Below are positions 28,927 to 37,781 of a DNA stretch of 64,000 bases, in pieces. A program made the position numbers and the translations under genes. The notes under the pieces were generated by a model, which saw only the letters and a program-made list of their open reading frames with translations, had not been told where the DNA came from and did not search any database. The DNA comes from Gaiellasilicea sp963806955 (GTDB lineage Bacteria > Actinomycetota > Thermoleophilia > Gaiellales > Gaiellaceae). The stretch is taken from assembly GCA_963806955.1 (NCBI GenBank), contig CAWDZG010000001.1:124001-188000 (forward strand), read 5' to 3'. How positions within the stretch are numbered: position 1 is the stretch's first letter; every line of letters starts with the position of its first letter.

Positions 28927-29465
28927 AGGTTCCGGAGGCGAAGCTCGAGGACACCGGGCACGGGCTGCGTCCCGCCGGCGAGGGCTGGTTCGTGCTCGAC
29001 ACGCGCGAGGCGCACTGGCAGGAGAGCGCCGACTTCGGGCGGTTCACACGCTGGGAGGGGCTCGACGACGCGAGCTTCAAGGAGATCGGGATCAACATCG
29101 GCGTGATGGAGCCCGGCCAGCCCGCGTGCATGTACCACGCCGAGGACGCGCAAGAGGACTTCCTCGTGCTCTCCGGCGAGGCCGTGCTGATCATCGAGGG
29201 GGAGGAGCGGCCGCTGAAGGCGTGGGACTTCGTCCACTGTCCGGCCTGGACGAGGCACGTGATCGTCGCGACCGGCACGCAGCCGTGCGCGGTGCTCGCC
29301 ATCGGCGCGCGCAACGGCCGGCCCGGCCTCGTCTATCCGGTCGACGAGGCGGCGGGCCGTCACGGAGCGAGCGTCTCGAAGGAGACGCCTGACCCCGCCG
29401 AGGCGTATGCGGGCACGGCCGAGGACGTGCCGATCCGGTACCGCGAAGGAGACGTGCCCGGCTAG
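28923..29465 (+). CDS. Cupin domain protein
   Basis: This 180-residue protein carries a central cupin barrel with motif 1 CMYHAEDAQEDFLVLSGEA and motif 2 WDFVHCPAWTRHVIVATG. The metal-binding H, E and H positions are present (H-x4-5-E and late H). The family includes sugar isomerases, dioxygenases and pure binding proteins. The C-terminal ~45 residues (ETPDPAEAYAGTAEDVPIRY) are an extension seen in relatives that bind small polar ligands. Co-translated with the MmcQ/YjbR protein, with which it may work. Function not assignable. Confidence 0.8.
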   Translation: MKVPEAKLEDTGHGLRPAGEGWFVLDTREAHWQESADFGRFTRWEGLDDASFKEIGINIGVMEPGQPACMYHAEDAQEDFLVLSGEAVLIIEGEERPLKAWDFVHCPAWTRHVIVATGTQPCAVLAIGARNGRPGLVYPVDEAAGRHGASVSKETPDPAEAYAGTAEDVPIRYREGDVPG

Positions 29466-29474
29466 GCCGGCGGC

Positions 29475-30131
29475 CTACTTGACGACGAGCACGCCCTTCA
29501 TGCCCGCGGCGGCATGGCCGGGCAGCGTGCACAGGTACGCGTAGCGGCCCGGTTTCGCGATCGTGACGCGCAGAGTCGCCGTCCTGCCCTTCACGAGCTT
29601 GGCGGTCGTCTTGCCGCCGAGCTTGAAGTCGTGTGCGATCGCGCCCCGGTTCGTGACCTTGAAGGTGAGCGGGCCCATCGCCACCGTCCGCTTCGAGAGC
29701 GTAAAGCGGAACTCCGCGGGCTTGCCGGCGGTGACGGCGACGGTGGTGGCCACCGGCTTCTTCACCACGAGCACGCCCTTCATCCCGGCGGCCGCGTGGC
29801 CCGGCAGCGTGCAGAGGTACGCGTACCGGCCGGGCTTCTTGAACGTCAGACGCAGCGTGCCGGCCTTGCCTTTCGCGAGCTTCGCCGTCGTCTTGCCGGC
29901 GAGCTTGAAGTCGTGCGCGACCATGCCCTTGTTGGCGACCTTGAAGATGGTGGTGCCGGTCGTCACCGCTGTCTGGGAGAGCTTGAACCGGAACTCGGAG
30001 GGCTTGCCGGCCGTGACGGACACGGTCGTCGTGGCGGCAGCGGCTGCCGGTTTGCCATGCGCGCTCGTCGCCGGCAGGAGCGCGATCAGCGCGCCGACGG
30101 CGAGGACGGGCAGCTTGGTGGCTCTGGTCAC
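29475..30131 (-). CDS. Secreted tandem cupredoxin (two type-1 copper domains)
   Basis: This 218-residue protein has a signal peptide (LPVLAVGALIALLPATSAHG) and two near-identical ~85-residue domains. Domain 1 copper ligands are H73, C107, H112 and M117, and domain 2 ligands are H167, C201, H206 and M211, each in VAHDFKL...YLCTLPGHAAAGMKG. Both sites look complete, so two blue-copper centres are predicted on one chain. The duplication is recent (long identical stretches at protein level). Likely an extracytoplasmic electron carrier, although no oxidase or partner gene is adjacent. Confidence 0.85.
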   Translation of the reverse strand: MTRATKLPVLAVGALIALLPATSAHGKPAAAAATTTVSVTAGKPSEFRFKLSQTAVTTGTTIFKVANKGMVAHDFKLAGKTTAKLAKGKAGTLRLTFKKPGRYAYLCTLPGHAAAGMKGVLVVKKPVATTVAVTAGKPAEFRFTLSKRTVAMGPLTFKVTNRGAIAHDFKLGGKTTAKLVKGRTATLRVTIAKPGRYAYLCTLPGHAAAGMKGVLVVK

Positions 30132-30237
30132 GGAACCCCCCTCGGAGTGACTAGTCGACCGACCCTAACCCGGCACTGTTAGGGCGAGGTTAGGGTTCTT
30201 GGCAGGGAGCGGCGCGCCCGGCGCGAAAGTCGCCTGG

Positions 30238-30690
30238 ATGTGGTTCCGGCGCCGCCGGCGGCGCTCGCCGCCCTCCGAGCTCCAACCCTCGCTCGACAGG
30301 CTGGGTGAGCTGGTCGCGCGCGTCGTCGACCTGCTCGACGACGGCAAGCCGGCGGAGCCACGTCCACCGTTGCCGCACGTCGTCGTGAAGGTCGAGCCCG
30401 AGGCACCGGTTGCGCCCCCGGCACCTCCGGAGCGCGTCCGCAAGCCCGCTCGGGAGCAGGCACCGAGGTCGGAGGCTGCCGGGTGGATCGCCTACCTGCC
30501 GTCGCCGAACGGCTACCGGCTCGTCGTCCAGACAGGGGTGCCGCCCGCGCCCGGCGGGTCGATCACGATCGAGGGAACCGACTTTCGGGTGCTCAGGCTC
30601 GGCCGGTCGCCGCTGCCGGCGGACGGGCGCCGCTGTGCCTTCCTCGAAGGGGAGGAACCTCGGGTGGCGGAGCGAACCTCCGACGGGTGA
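30238..30690 (+). CDS. Hypothetical basic/proline-rich protein
   Basis: This 150-residue protein starts MWFRRRRRRSPP (ATG 30238). A short helix (LDRLGELVARVVDLLDDG) and a Pro/Lys/Val-rich linker are followed by a ~65-residue beta-rich domain (WIAYLPSPNGYRLVVQTG, GGSITIEGTDFRVLRLGRSP). I do not recognise it. The stop overlaps the GTG of the next small gene (GTGA), giving a two-gene unit. An in-frame upstream start at 30199 is possible but adds an unconserved-looking segment. Confidence 0.5.
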   Translation: MWFRRRRRRSPPSELQPSLDRLGELVARVVDLLDDGKPAEPRPPLPHVVVKVEPEAPVAPPAPPERVRKPAREQAPRSEAAGWIAYLPSPNGYRLVVQTGVPPAPGGSITIEGTDFRVLRLGRSPLPADGRRCAFLEGEEPRVAERTSDG

Positions 30691-30881
30691 AAGAGGAGAG
30701 TCACATCGAGGACATGCGCGCTGCGGTGCGGGGTGACCGCGAACGGGCCGAGCAGGCACGGCAGCGGTCGAGCGAGAACGTGCGCGCGCTGGTCGAGGCG
30801 ACACCGCCGGAGCCCGCGGCGGAGCCTGCGCCGGCTCCGGAGCGGCGCTCGGGGCTACTCGCGCGCTTGCTCGGCCGGTAG
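30687..30881 (+). CDS. Hypothetical 64-residue charged protein
   Basis: Starts GTG overlapping the preceding stop. The protein is mostly helical and charged (SHIEDMRAAVRGDRERAEQA, then a Pro/Ala/Glu segment and RRSGLLARLLGR, which could be an amphipathic membrane-binding tail). There are no known homologues I can name. Support comes from the GTGA coupling and the codon pattern. Confidence 0.45.
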   Translation: MKEESHIEDMRAAVRGDRERAEQARQRSSENVRALVEATPPEPAAEPAPAPERRSGLLARLLGR

Positions 30882-30884
30882 GGC

Positions 30885-30890
30885 TACGCT
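30885..30890 (+). promoter_or_regulatory. -10 box TACGCT, leaderless arrangement
   Basis: TACGCT ends 6 bases before the GTG start at 30897. Confidence 0.45.
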
Positions 30891-30896
30891 GGCCGC

Positions 30897-31388
30897 GTGG
30901 AGCGGCGCGAGCGGGAGCGGATCATGCGTCAGGGGGTCGTCCTCCCCGACACGCCGCGCGACCGCCGCAACCTCGAGGGCCTCGAGGCGGACATGCGCGA
31001 CAGCCCGTATCGGGGGCGGGCGGTGCCGCTGCGCCTCCGCAACTTCCGGCCCGACGCCGGGAGCTATCTCGCCTCGCTCGGCGGGCCACTGCCGTACATG
31101 GCCCGGCGGCGGCAGATCGACGCGCTCACGACCGCGCACGAGGAGGCGCTCGCCGCGGCGCACGCGGCGGCCCGCGACGACGCGGAGTGGCGGGCGAGCG
31201 CCCACGCGTGGGACTTCGACGAGGTCAACGACCTGATCGACCGGCACAACCGGTGGTATCCGGCGGAGTCGCGCCTGCCGATGGATCCGCGGACGGGCGA
31301 CTACGCGCTCGTCAACGGGCAGAGCTACCGTCTTCGGCGACTCGACGCTGCGTGGGCGCTCGAGCGCTTCCCGTGGCCGCGAGCGTGA
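30897..31388 (+). CDS. Hypothetical protein
   Basis: This 163-residue, soluble, Arg-rich protein has a start (MERRERERIMRQG) resembling the DnaJ-related DUF1992-type N terminus, and later YMARRRQIDALTTAHEEAL, DFDEVNDLIDRHNRWYPAESR and DPRTGDYALVNGQSYRLR. It is not firmly recognised. The 3' end overlaps the convergent MFS gene by 77 bases, unusual here, so one of the two ends may be set by an unseen frame error. TACGCT six bases before GTG supports the start. Confidence 0.5.
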   Translation: MERRERERIMRQGVVLPDTPRDRRNLEGLEADMRDSPYRGRAVPLRLRNFRPDAGSYLASLGGPLPYMARRRQIDALTTAHEEALAAAHAAARDDAEWRASAHAWDFDEVNDLIDRHNRWYPAESRLPMDPRTGDYALVNGQSYRLRRLDAAWALERFPWPRA

Positions 31389-32478
31389 CCAAGCAGAGCC
31401 CGGCCGCCAGCAGGTAGGGGAGGGCGTCGCCCGTCGTCTCGGCGAGCGCACCCGTGAGTGCCGGCCCGCTCATGTTCCCGAGCGCCCAGGCGGTGTTCAT
31501 GATCCCGAAGCCGACCGCCTGCGAGAGGCCGGCGCTCTGGGCGCGGTCGGAGACGAGCGCCATTCCGGGTGTGTAGAAGGCCCCGAACGCGATCGCCGCG
31601 AGGACGGTCAACGCCGCGACGGTGTAGGGGTCGCGTGCGCCTGCGAAGGCGACGGCGACCGCCACCGAGGCCGTGAGCGCCGCGCGGATGGGGAGAAGCC
31701 GGCCGCGCCGGTCGGAGAACCGGCCGAGCAGCGGGTTGACCCCCGTCTCGATCAGGCCGGCGACGAGGAAGACCGCGCCGATCCCGAACACGGTGAAGCC
31801 CCCTTTGTCCAGCCGGAGTGGCACGAGGACGACGAGCACGCCGAAGAGCCAGGCGGGGAGGGTGTTCAGCCAGAGCCCGCCGATGAACCCGCGGTCGGCG
31901 AAGGCACGGCGGACGGCGCCGGGCGACTGCGCCTCGGTGGGCGCCGGTTCGCGCGACGCCGCCCAGGCGGCGAGCGCGAGGGCGATGCCGCCGACGACGG
32001 AGAAGAGCAGTCGGACGCCGACGGCGTCGGCGACGGCGCCGAACATCGGCCCGAGGATGGCGCCGAAGACCGCCGCCCCGAACGCGTAGCCGATCAGCTC
32101 GCCGCGACGGCCCCGCGGGCTCGCCACTGTGAGCCACGCGAGCGCTCCCGCCCAGGTGACGGTGCTCGCGGCGCCCTGGGCGAGCCGGGCGAGCCCAAGC
32201 GCCCAGGGGCCCTCGGCCGCGGCGAAGGCGAAGCTGGCGACGGCGAGCAGGCAGAGACCGGCGACGACGGCTCGCTTGGGGCCCCACCGCTGGGCGGCGA
32301 GCCCGCCCGGGATGCCGCCGAGCACGGCGCCCGCGCCGAACGAGGCGACGAGCAGCCCCGCGCCGGTCTTCGAGAGCCCGAACTCGCGCGCGTAGCCCGG
32401 CACGAGCGGCGCGAGCGCCCCGAAGAGCATCGCGTCGACGAACACGATCACCGAGACGAGGATCAGGAGCCGCCGCAC
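31312..32478 (-). CDS. MFS transporter
   Basis: This 388-residue protein has 12 predicted helices and no extensions. LVPGYAREFGLSKTGAGLLV and GIPGGLAAQRWGPKRAVVAG (motif A after helix 2) mark the N half. LLGRFSDRRGRLLPIRAAL is the corresponding loop of the C half. The start GTG 32478 has TAACTT six bases upstream (32485-32490 on the minus strand), a leaderless arrangement. Substrate unknown. It lies head-on against the hypothetical gene ending at 31388. Confidence 0.8.
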   Translation of the reverse strand: MRRLLILVSVIVFVDAMLFGALAPLVPGYAREFGLSKTGAGLLVASFGAGAVLGGIPGGLAAQRWGPKRAVVAGLCLLAVASFAFAAAEGPWALGLARLAQGAASTVTWAGALAWLTVASPRGRRGELIGYAFGAAVFGAILGPMFGAVADAVGVRLLFSVVGGIALALAAWAASREPAPTEAQSPGAVRRAFADRGFIGGLWLNTLPAWLFGVLVVLVPLRLDKGGFTVFGIGAVFLVAGLIETGVNPLLGRFSDRRGRLLPIRAALTASVAVAVAFAGARDPYTVAALTVLAAIAFGAFYTPGMALVSDRAQSAGLSQAVGFGIMNTAWALGNMSGPALTGALAETTGDALPYLLAAGLCLVTLAATGSARAPTQRRVAEDGSSAR

Positions 32479-32505
32479 GGCGAGAAGTTACCGGTGAGCT
32501 TCGTC

Positions 32506-32551
32506 CTCGAGCCGTTCGTGCTCGAACCCGCTCGTGCTCGAGCCGTTCGTG
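32506..32551. repeat. Three tandem 15-16 base repeats
   Basis: CTCGAGCCGTTCGTG occurs at 32506 and 32537, with a variant CTCGAACCCGCTCGTG between them, just upstream of the MFS start. Function unknown. Confidence 0.7.
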
Positions 32552-32561
32552 TGCGAGCCCA

Positions 32562-32625
32562 GGGAGCGAAGCGACCCTTTAGGGGTCTTGGCGCGAAACG
32601 GGCTCCGCTTCCGCGGAGCCCGTTT
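32562..32625. repeat. Dispersed double-hairpin element, copy 1
   Basis: GGGAGC-GAA-GCGACCC, then TTTAGGGGTCTTGGCGCG and a perfect 13-bp hairpin (AAACGGGCTCCGC, loop TTCC). Shares the consensus with copies at 40531, 53290 and 62223. It sits immediately downstream, on the minus strand, of the first small-RNA terminator. Confidence 0.75.
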
Positions 32626-32636
32626 CCGATTGCGCC

Positions 32637-32749
32637 ACAAAAAATTCAGCGAGCCGGGTGCGCTTTCGTCCACCGCCCCGACGAACTTTCGGCTTCCGCC
32701 TACGGCCTACCGGAGTGGGATCGACCTACTCGCGTCCCGTGCTCGCTGC
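32637..32749 (-). ncRNA. Small structured RNA, copy A of tandem pair
   Basis: A predicted ~113-nt minus-strand RNA with no reading frame. Its 5' CAGCGAGC (32748-32741) pairs with 3' GCTCGCTG (32654-32647), extended after a bulged A by CGGG/CCCG and CGC/GCG, then a hairpin GGC-GGAA-GCC with a GNRA-type loop. AATTTTTT follows the closing stem like an intrinsic terminator. TAGATT and TTGACC 17 bases apart lie just upstream. Copy B shares the architecture with compensating base changes. Confidence 0.7.
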
Positions 32750-32756
32750 AAGGGGG

Positions 32757-32818
32757 AATCTAGGGCCGGCCCGGCCGGGGGTCAAGGGTGCCGGCAGAGC
32801 ACTTGCCGCAAATTGCGC
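32757..32818 (-). promoter_or_regulatory. Promoter and upstream palindrome of small RNA A
   Basis: -10 TAGATT (32762-32757) and -35 TTGACC (32785-32780) with a 17-base spacer. The near-palindrome CCGCAAATTGCGC (32806-32818) starts 20 bases beyond the -35, as in copy B, a position typical of an activator site. Confidence 0.7.
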
Positions 32819-32866
32819 CCTTTTCCTTTCACAAGCCTGCGATTGCGATCCGCGCCTTTTGGACCA

Positions 32867-32981
32867 CAAAAAAATTCAGCGAGCCGGTGGCGGTTTCGTC
32901 CGCTCCTCCGACCGACGTTTCCGCTTGCGCGTACTCGCCTTCCGGTGGAGCCTCGACCTAATCCCGCTCCGTGCTCGCTGC
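32867..32981 (-). ncRNA. Small structured RNA, copy B of tandem pair
   Basis: A predicted ~115-nt minus-strand RNA. 5' CAGCGAGC (32980-32973) pairs with GCTCGCTG (32884-32877), then a bulged A, CGG/CCG, an A versus CA internal loop, GCGG/CCGC, a middle stem CTCCACCG/CGGT-C-GGAG, and an apical CGC-GCAA-GCG hairpin. A run of seven T follows. Stems differ from copy A by paired changes, while AGGTCGA and GGACGAAA stay fixed. Not recognised as 6S, SRP or RNase P RNA. Confidence 0.7.
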
Positions 32982-32988
32982 AAGGGGG

Positions 32989-33050
32989 AAGGTAGGGCCT
33001 GCCGGCCCGACCGTCAAGGCACGCCGGGGCACACTGTCCGCAAATTGCGG
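32989..33050 (-). promoter_or_regulatory. Promoter and upstream palindrome of small RNA B
   Basis: -10 TACCTT (32994-32989), 17-base spacer, -35 TTGACG (33017-33012). The perfect palindrome CCGCAAATTGCGG (33038-33050) lies 20 bases beyond the -35, centred near -63, followed by an A/T-rich tract. Confidence 0.72.
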
Positions 33051-33238
33051 GTTTTTCTTTAAGAAACGGCTTGTTTGCGCATCGCTTCGCACGCTCTAGA
33101 GGCGATTCGAAGGAAGGTCCCGGGCCGGGTGACCGAAAGAGACGGGCCTCGGGGAACCGAAAATCTATGCTCCGCCGAACCGACCGGCAAGAGCCGGAGA
33201 GCGAGGAAGTTGACGCAAAGAGCGACAAAAGGAGCGGG

Positions 33239-34000
33239 ATGGGGGCATTGACCGGCAGACACGTCGTCGTCACGGGCGGCGGCAAGGGCATCGGGAAGGC
33301 GATCGCCGAGCGGCTCGGCGCCGACGGCGCCTCGCTCTCGCTCCTCGCGCCGAACGTCGACGAGCTCGAGGCCGTCGCGGCCGACGTCGGTGGCGACGCG
33401 CACTTCTGCGACATCCGCGACCGCGCCGCGGTCGACGCCGCCTTCGCCGCGGCGGTCGCGTCGCGCGGTCCGGTGCATGCGCTCGTCGCGAACAGCGGCA
33501 TCGGGGGGCCGAACGAGGACGGGCCGGGCGACCGCTTCGCCGAGATCGTGGAGACGAACCTGTTCGGCACGTACTGGTGCGTCCGCGCAGCCGTGCGACA
33601 CCTCGCGCCCGGCCCCGAGCGCCGCGACGTCGTCGTGATCGCGTCGATCCTCGCGCGGATCGCCGTGCCCGGCTACACCGCATACAGCGCCTCGAAGGCC
33701 GGGCTGCTCGGGCTCATGCGCTCGTTCTCGGCGGAGCTCGCCGCCGACGCCGTCCAGGTGAACGCGATCTGCCCCGGCTGGGTCGAGTCGGACATGGCCC
33801 GCCAGGGCATCGACGCGCTGATGGAGGCCACCGGGATGACGCGGGAGGAGGCGGTGGCGGACGCAGTCTCGGCGGTGCCCCTCGGCCGCATGGGCCGGCC
33901 GGAGGAGATCGCCGGCACCGTGCGGTGGCTGCTCTCGCCCGACGCCGGCTACGTGACCGGCCAGGCGATCGACCAGAACGGTGGCGCCTGGACCGGTTGA
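33239..34000 (+). CDS. SDR family oxidoreductase
   Basis: A 253-residue classical SDR: TGGGKGIGKAIAERL cofactor loop, LVANSGIGGPNED (NSG in place of NNAG), VIASILARIAVPGYTAYSASK for the catalytic Ser/Tyr/Lys, and ICPGWVESDM. I chose ATG 33239 with AAAGGAG seven bases upstream. A longer open frame to 33071 runs through the gene-free region and is not credible. It stands just ahead of the permease gene and may process an alcohol or amino-alcohol substrate of the gamma-glutamylation cluster, but substrate is not shown. Confidence 0.82.
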   Translation: MGALTGRHVVVTGGGKGIGKAIAERLGADGASLSLLAPNVDELEAVAADVGGDAHFCDIRDRAAVDAAFAAAVASRGPVHALVANSGIGGPNEDGPGDRFAEIVETNLFGTYWCVRAAVRHLAPGPERRDVVVIASILARIAVPGYTAYSASKAGLLGLMRSFSAELAADAVQVNAICPGWVESDMARQGIDALMEATGMTREEAVADAVSAVPLGRMGRPEEIAGTVRWLLSPDAGYVTGQAIDQNGGAWTG

Positions 34001-34008
34001 AAGTCGTC

Positions 34009-34038
34009 TTGACCCCTCCCCGACGAGGGTGAAAGGAT
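34009..34038 (+). promoter_or_regulatory. Candidate promoter of the permease operon
   Basis: TTGACC (34009-34014) and AAGGAT (34033-34038), 18 bases apart, about 40 bases before GTG 34077. A GGAGGTGA ribosome site follows. Confidence 0.4.
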
Positions 34039-34076
34039 CGCCACTTCTGTGACATTCCACGCACGGAGGTGAGCTC

Positions 34077-35588
<1,512 letters not shown>

Positions 35589-35650
35589 ACTTCGACGAGC
35601 GAGTGGGAGGGCCGGCCGCCGCCGGCTCTCCCGCCCTTTCGAGGAGAGCG

Positions 35651-36985
35651 ATGCTGAGCCCCGACGAGCTGCGCGGAGAGATCGAGAGCGGCGCGATCGA
35701 CACCGTTGTCGTCGCGTTCACGGACATGCAGGGCCGCCTCATGGGCAAGCGCCTGCACGGCGAGTTCTTCCTCGAGGAGCTCGACGCCGGGCATGCGATC
35801 GAGGGCTGCAACTATCTGCTCGCGCTCGAGATGGAGATGGATCCCGTGCCCGGCTACGCGCTCGCGAGCTGGGAGCGGGGCTACGGCGACTTCGCGCTCG
35901 CGCCCGACCTGGCGACGCTGCGGCGGATCCCGTGGCTCGAGGCGACCGCGCTCGTGCTCTGCGACGTCGGCTGGCACGACGGCTCGCCCGTGGCCCCGTC
36001 GCCGCGCCAGGTGCTGCGCGCGCAGGTGGAACGGGCCGAGGCGCTCGGTTTCACGCCGATGGTCGGCTCCGAGCTCGAGTTCTACTTGCTGAAGGAGACG
36101 TACGCGGAGGCGCACGAGCGGCACTACCGCGGGCTGACGCCGTCGGTGCCGTACATCCTCGACTACCACGTGCTCGCGAGCACCTACGACGAGCCGTTCA
36201 TCAGGCAGATCCGGAACGGGATGCACGCGGCCGGGATCAAGGTCGAGACCTCGAAGGGGGAGGCCTGGCCGGGCCAGCACGAGATCAACTTCCGCTACGC
36301 CGACGCGCTGACGATGGCCGACAACCACGTCGTCTACAAGAACGGCGCCAAGGAGATCGCGCATCTGAACGGGTGCTCGATCACCTTCATGGCCAAGCCC
36401 GACCACAGTTGGATCGGCTCCTCTTGCCACATCCACTCGTCGCTGTGGCGCGGCGAGGAGAGCGCCTTCGCCGGGGAGACGCCCGAGTTCCAGGGCTGGC
36501 TCGCCGGGCAGATCGCCAATCTGAAGGAGCTCGCGATCTTCCTCGCGCCGAACGTCAACTCCTACAAGCGCTACGCGGCCGGCTCGTGGGCGCCGACGAC
36601 GCTCGCGTGGGGGCGGGACAACCGCACCTGCGGCTTCCGCATCGTCGGGCACGGGCCGGCGCTGCGGACGGAGACGCGGATCCCGGGCGCCGACGCCAAT
36701 CCCTACCTCGCCTTCGCGGCGATCATCGCAGCCGGCCTCGACGGGATCGAGCGCGGGCTGGAGCTGCCGCCGGCCCTCGAGGGAAACGCCTACGAGTCGG
36801 ACGCCGACCGCTTCCCGCACTCGCTCCGCGAGGCGATCGCGGCGCTCGAGGCAGGATCGGTCGCGCGCAGCGCCCTCGGGGACGAGGTCGTCGAGCACTA
36901 CCTCAACTACGCCCGCACCGAGCAGGAGCTCTTCGACCGCGCCGTCACCTGCTACGAGCGCGAGCGCTTCTTCGAGCGCGGCTAG
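35651..36985 (+). CDS. Glutamine-synthetase-family gamma-glutamyl-amine ligase
   Basis: This 444-residue protein shows FTDMQGRLMGKRLHGEFF near the N terminus, VGSELEFYLL (metal-binding glutamates), GQHEINFRYADAL, SSCHIHSSLW and APNVNSYKRY. These match PuuA/GlnA4-like ligases that join glutamate to putrescine, ethanolamine or other amines at ATP cost, rather than housekeeping GlnA (no adenylylation-loop tyrosine region recognised). It is followed by a gamma-glutamyl hydrolase and an aldehyde dehydrogenase, the order of the Puu logic. ATG 35651 follows CGAGGAGAG. Confidence 0.82.
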   Translation: MLSPDELRGEIESGAIDTVVVAFTDMQGRLMGKRLHGEFFLEELDAGHAIEGCNYLLALEMEMDPVPGYALASWERGYGDFALAPDLATLRRIPWLEATALVLCDVGWHDGSPVAPSPRQVLRAQVERAEALGFTPMVGSELEFYLLKETYAEAHERHYRGLTPSVPYILDYHVLASTYDEPFIRQIRNGMHAAGIKVETSKGEAWPGQHEINFRYADALTMADNHVVYKNGAKEIAHLNGCSITFMAKPDHSWIGSSCHIHSSLWRGEESAFAGETPEFQGWLAGQIANLKELAIFLAPNVNSYKRYAAGSWAPTTLAWGRDNRTCGFRIVGHGPALRTETRIPGADANPYLAFAAIIAAGLDGIERGLELPPALEGNAYESDADRFPHSLREAIAALEAGSVARSALGDEVVEHYLNYARTEQELFDRAVTCYERERFFERG

Positions 36986-37010
36986 AGCTTGTGTCTAATA
37001 GACACAAGCT
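36986..37010. promoter_or_regulatory. 25-base perfect palindrome, candidate operator 1
   Basis: Half-site AGCTTGTGTCTA, central A, then the exact reverse complement, beginning one base after the ligase stop. It could fold as a hairpin, but the near-copy at 37046 argues for a protein-binding site. Confidence 0.65.
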
Positions 37011-37045
37011 CGGCGTGAACGGGATGGATACTGGCGATCGGAGCT

Positions 37046-37068
37046 GCTTGTGACTGATAGACACAAGC
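37046..37068. promoter_or_regulatory. Imperfect copy of the palindrome over the hydrolase start, candidate operator 2
   Basis: GCTTGTGACTG-A-TAGACACAAGC, two mismatches from perfect symmetry. Centre is 59 bases from operator 1. The GTG start codon (37050) lies inside the left half. Confidence 0.65.
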
Positions 37069-37781
37069 GCCGGCCGGTGATCGGGATCACCGCCTACGCC
37101 GAGGCCGAGGTGCGCTGGGGCGCCTGGGATCAGCCGGCGGTGCTGATCCCGCTCGCGTACGTCCGCCAGGTGGAGGAGGCGGGCGGGCGAGCGCTACTCG
37201 TCCCGCCGAGCGAGGACGGGGTGGAGGAGACGCTCGGAGCACTCGACGGCATCGTCTTCTCCGGCGGCGCCGACCTCGAGCCGTCGGTGTACGGGCAGGA
37301 GCCGCATCCGGCGACGACGGGGACGCGGCCCGACCGTGACGGCGGCGAGCTGGCGCTGCTGCGGGCGGCGCTCGAGTGCGACCTGCCCGTGCTCGCCGTG
37401 TGCCGCGGCTCGCAACTCCTCAACGTCGTCCGTGGCGGCGACCTCGTCCAGCACCTGCCCGACGTCGTCGGCGACGAAAAGCACAAGCACACACCCGGTG
37501 TCTTCGCCGACCACGACGTCGAGGTGAAGCCCGACTCCCGTCTCGGCGGCCTGCTCGGCGACCGCGCGCCGGTGAAGTCTCACCACCATCAGGGCTTCGG
37601 GCGCGTCGGCGAGGGGCTCGTCGAGGTCGCCTGGGCCGAGGACGGCACGCTCGAGGCGCTCGAGGATCCGGACCGGCGGTTCGCGATCGGCGTCCTCTGG
37701 CATCCGGAGGCAGGCTCGGACGCGGCGCTCTTCCGGGCGCTCGTCGAGGAAGCCCGGGCGTACCGGGCCGCGAGGGCCTAA
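37050..37781 (+). CDS. puuD: Gamma-glutamyl-amine hydrolase (PuuD-like, peptidase C26)
   Basis: A 243-residue class I glutamine-amidotransferase fold. Nucleophile Cys in AVCRGSQLLNVVRGGDL, His/Glu in VLWHPEAGSD, and the PuuD-type GIVFSGGADLEPSVYG and VKSHHHQGFGRVGEG. It would cleave the gamma-glutamyl group from the oxidised intermediate (for example gamma-glutamyl-GABA) to release glutamate. GTG 37050 overlaps the second palindrome, so expression may be repressed at this site. The 3' end overlaps the end of the convergent membrane-protein gene by 4 bases. Confidence 0.85.
   Translation: MTDRHKRRPVIGITAYAEAEVRWGAWDQPAVLIPLAYVRQVEEAGGRALLVPPSEDGVEETLGALDGIVFSGGADLEPSVYGQEPHPATTGTRPDRDGGELALLRAALECDLPVLAVCRGSQLLNVVRGGDLVQHLPDVVGDEKHKHTPGVFADHDVEVKPDSRLGGLLGDRAPVKSHHHQGFGRVGEGLVEVAWAEDGTLEALEDPDRRFAIGVLWHPEAGSDAALFRALVEEARAYRAARA

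Noticed and set aside
32637..32981. Tandem repeats as a CRISPR array
   Set aside because: Only two units of ~230 bases with divergence spread through stems. There are no short direct repeats with unique spacers and no cas genes.
32637..32981. Tandem RNAs as 6S RNA, SRP RNA or RNase P
   Set aside because: Too short or lacking the diagnostic motifs: no GGAAGNAGC SRP loop, no P4 helix of RNase P, and no large central bubble flanked by two long stems as in 6S.
33071..33238. N-terminal extension of the SDR gene
   Set aside because: The added residues are basic and non-conserved, while ATG 33239 has a good AAAGGAG site and the usual distance to the TGGGKGIG motif.
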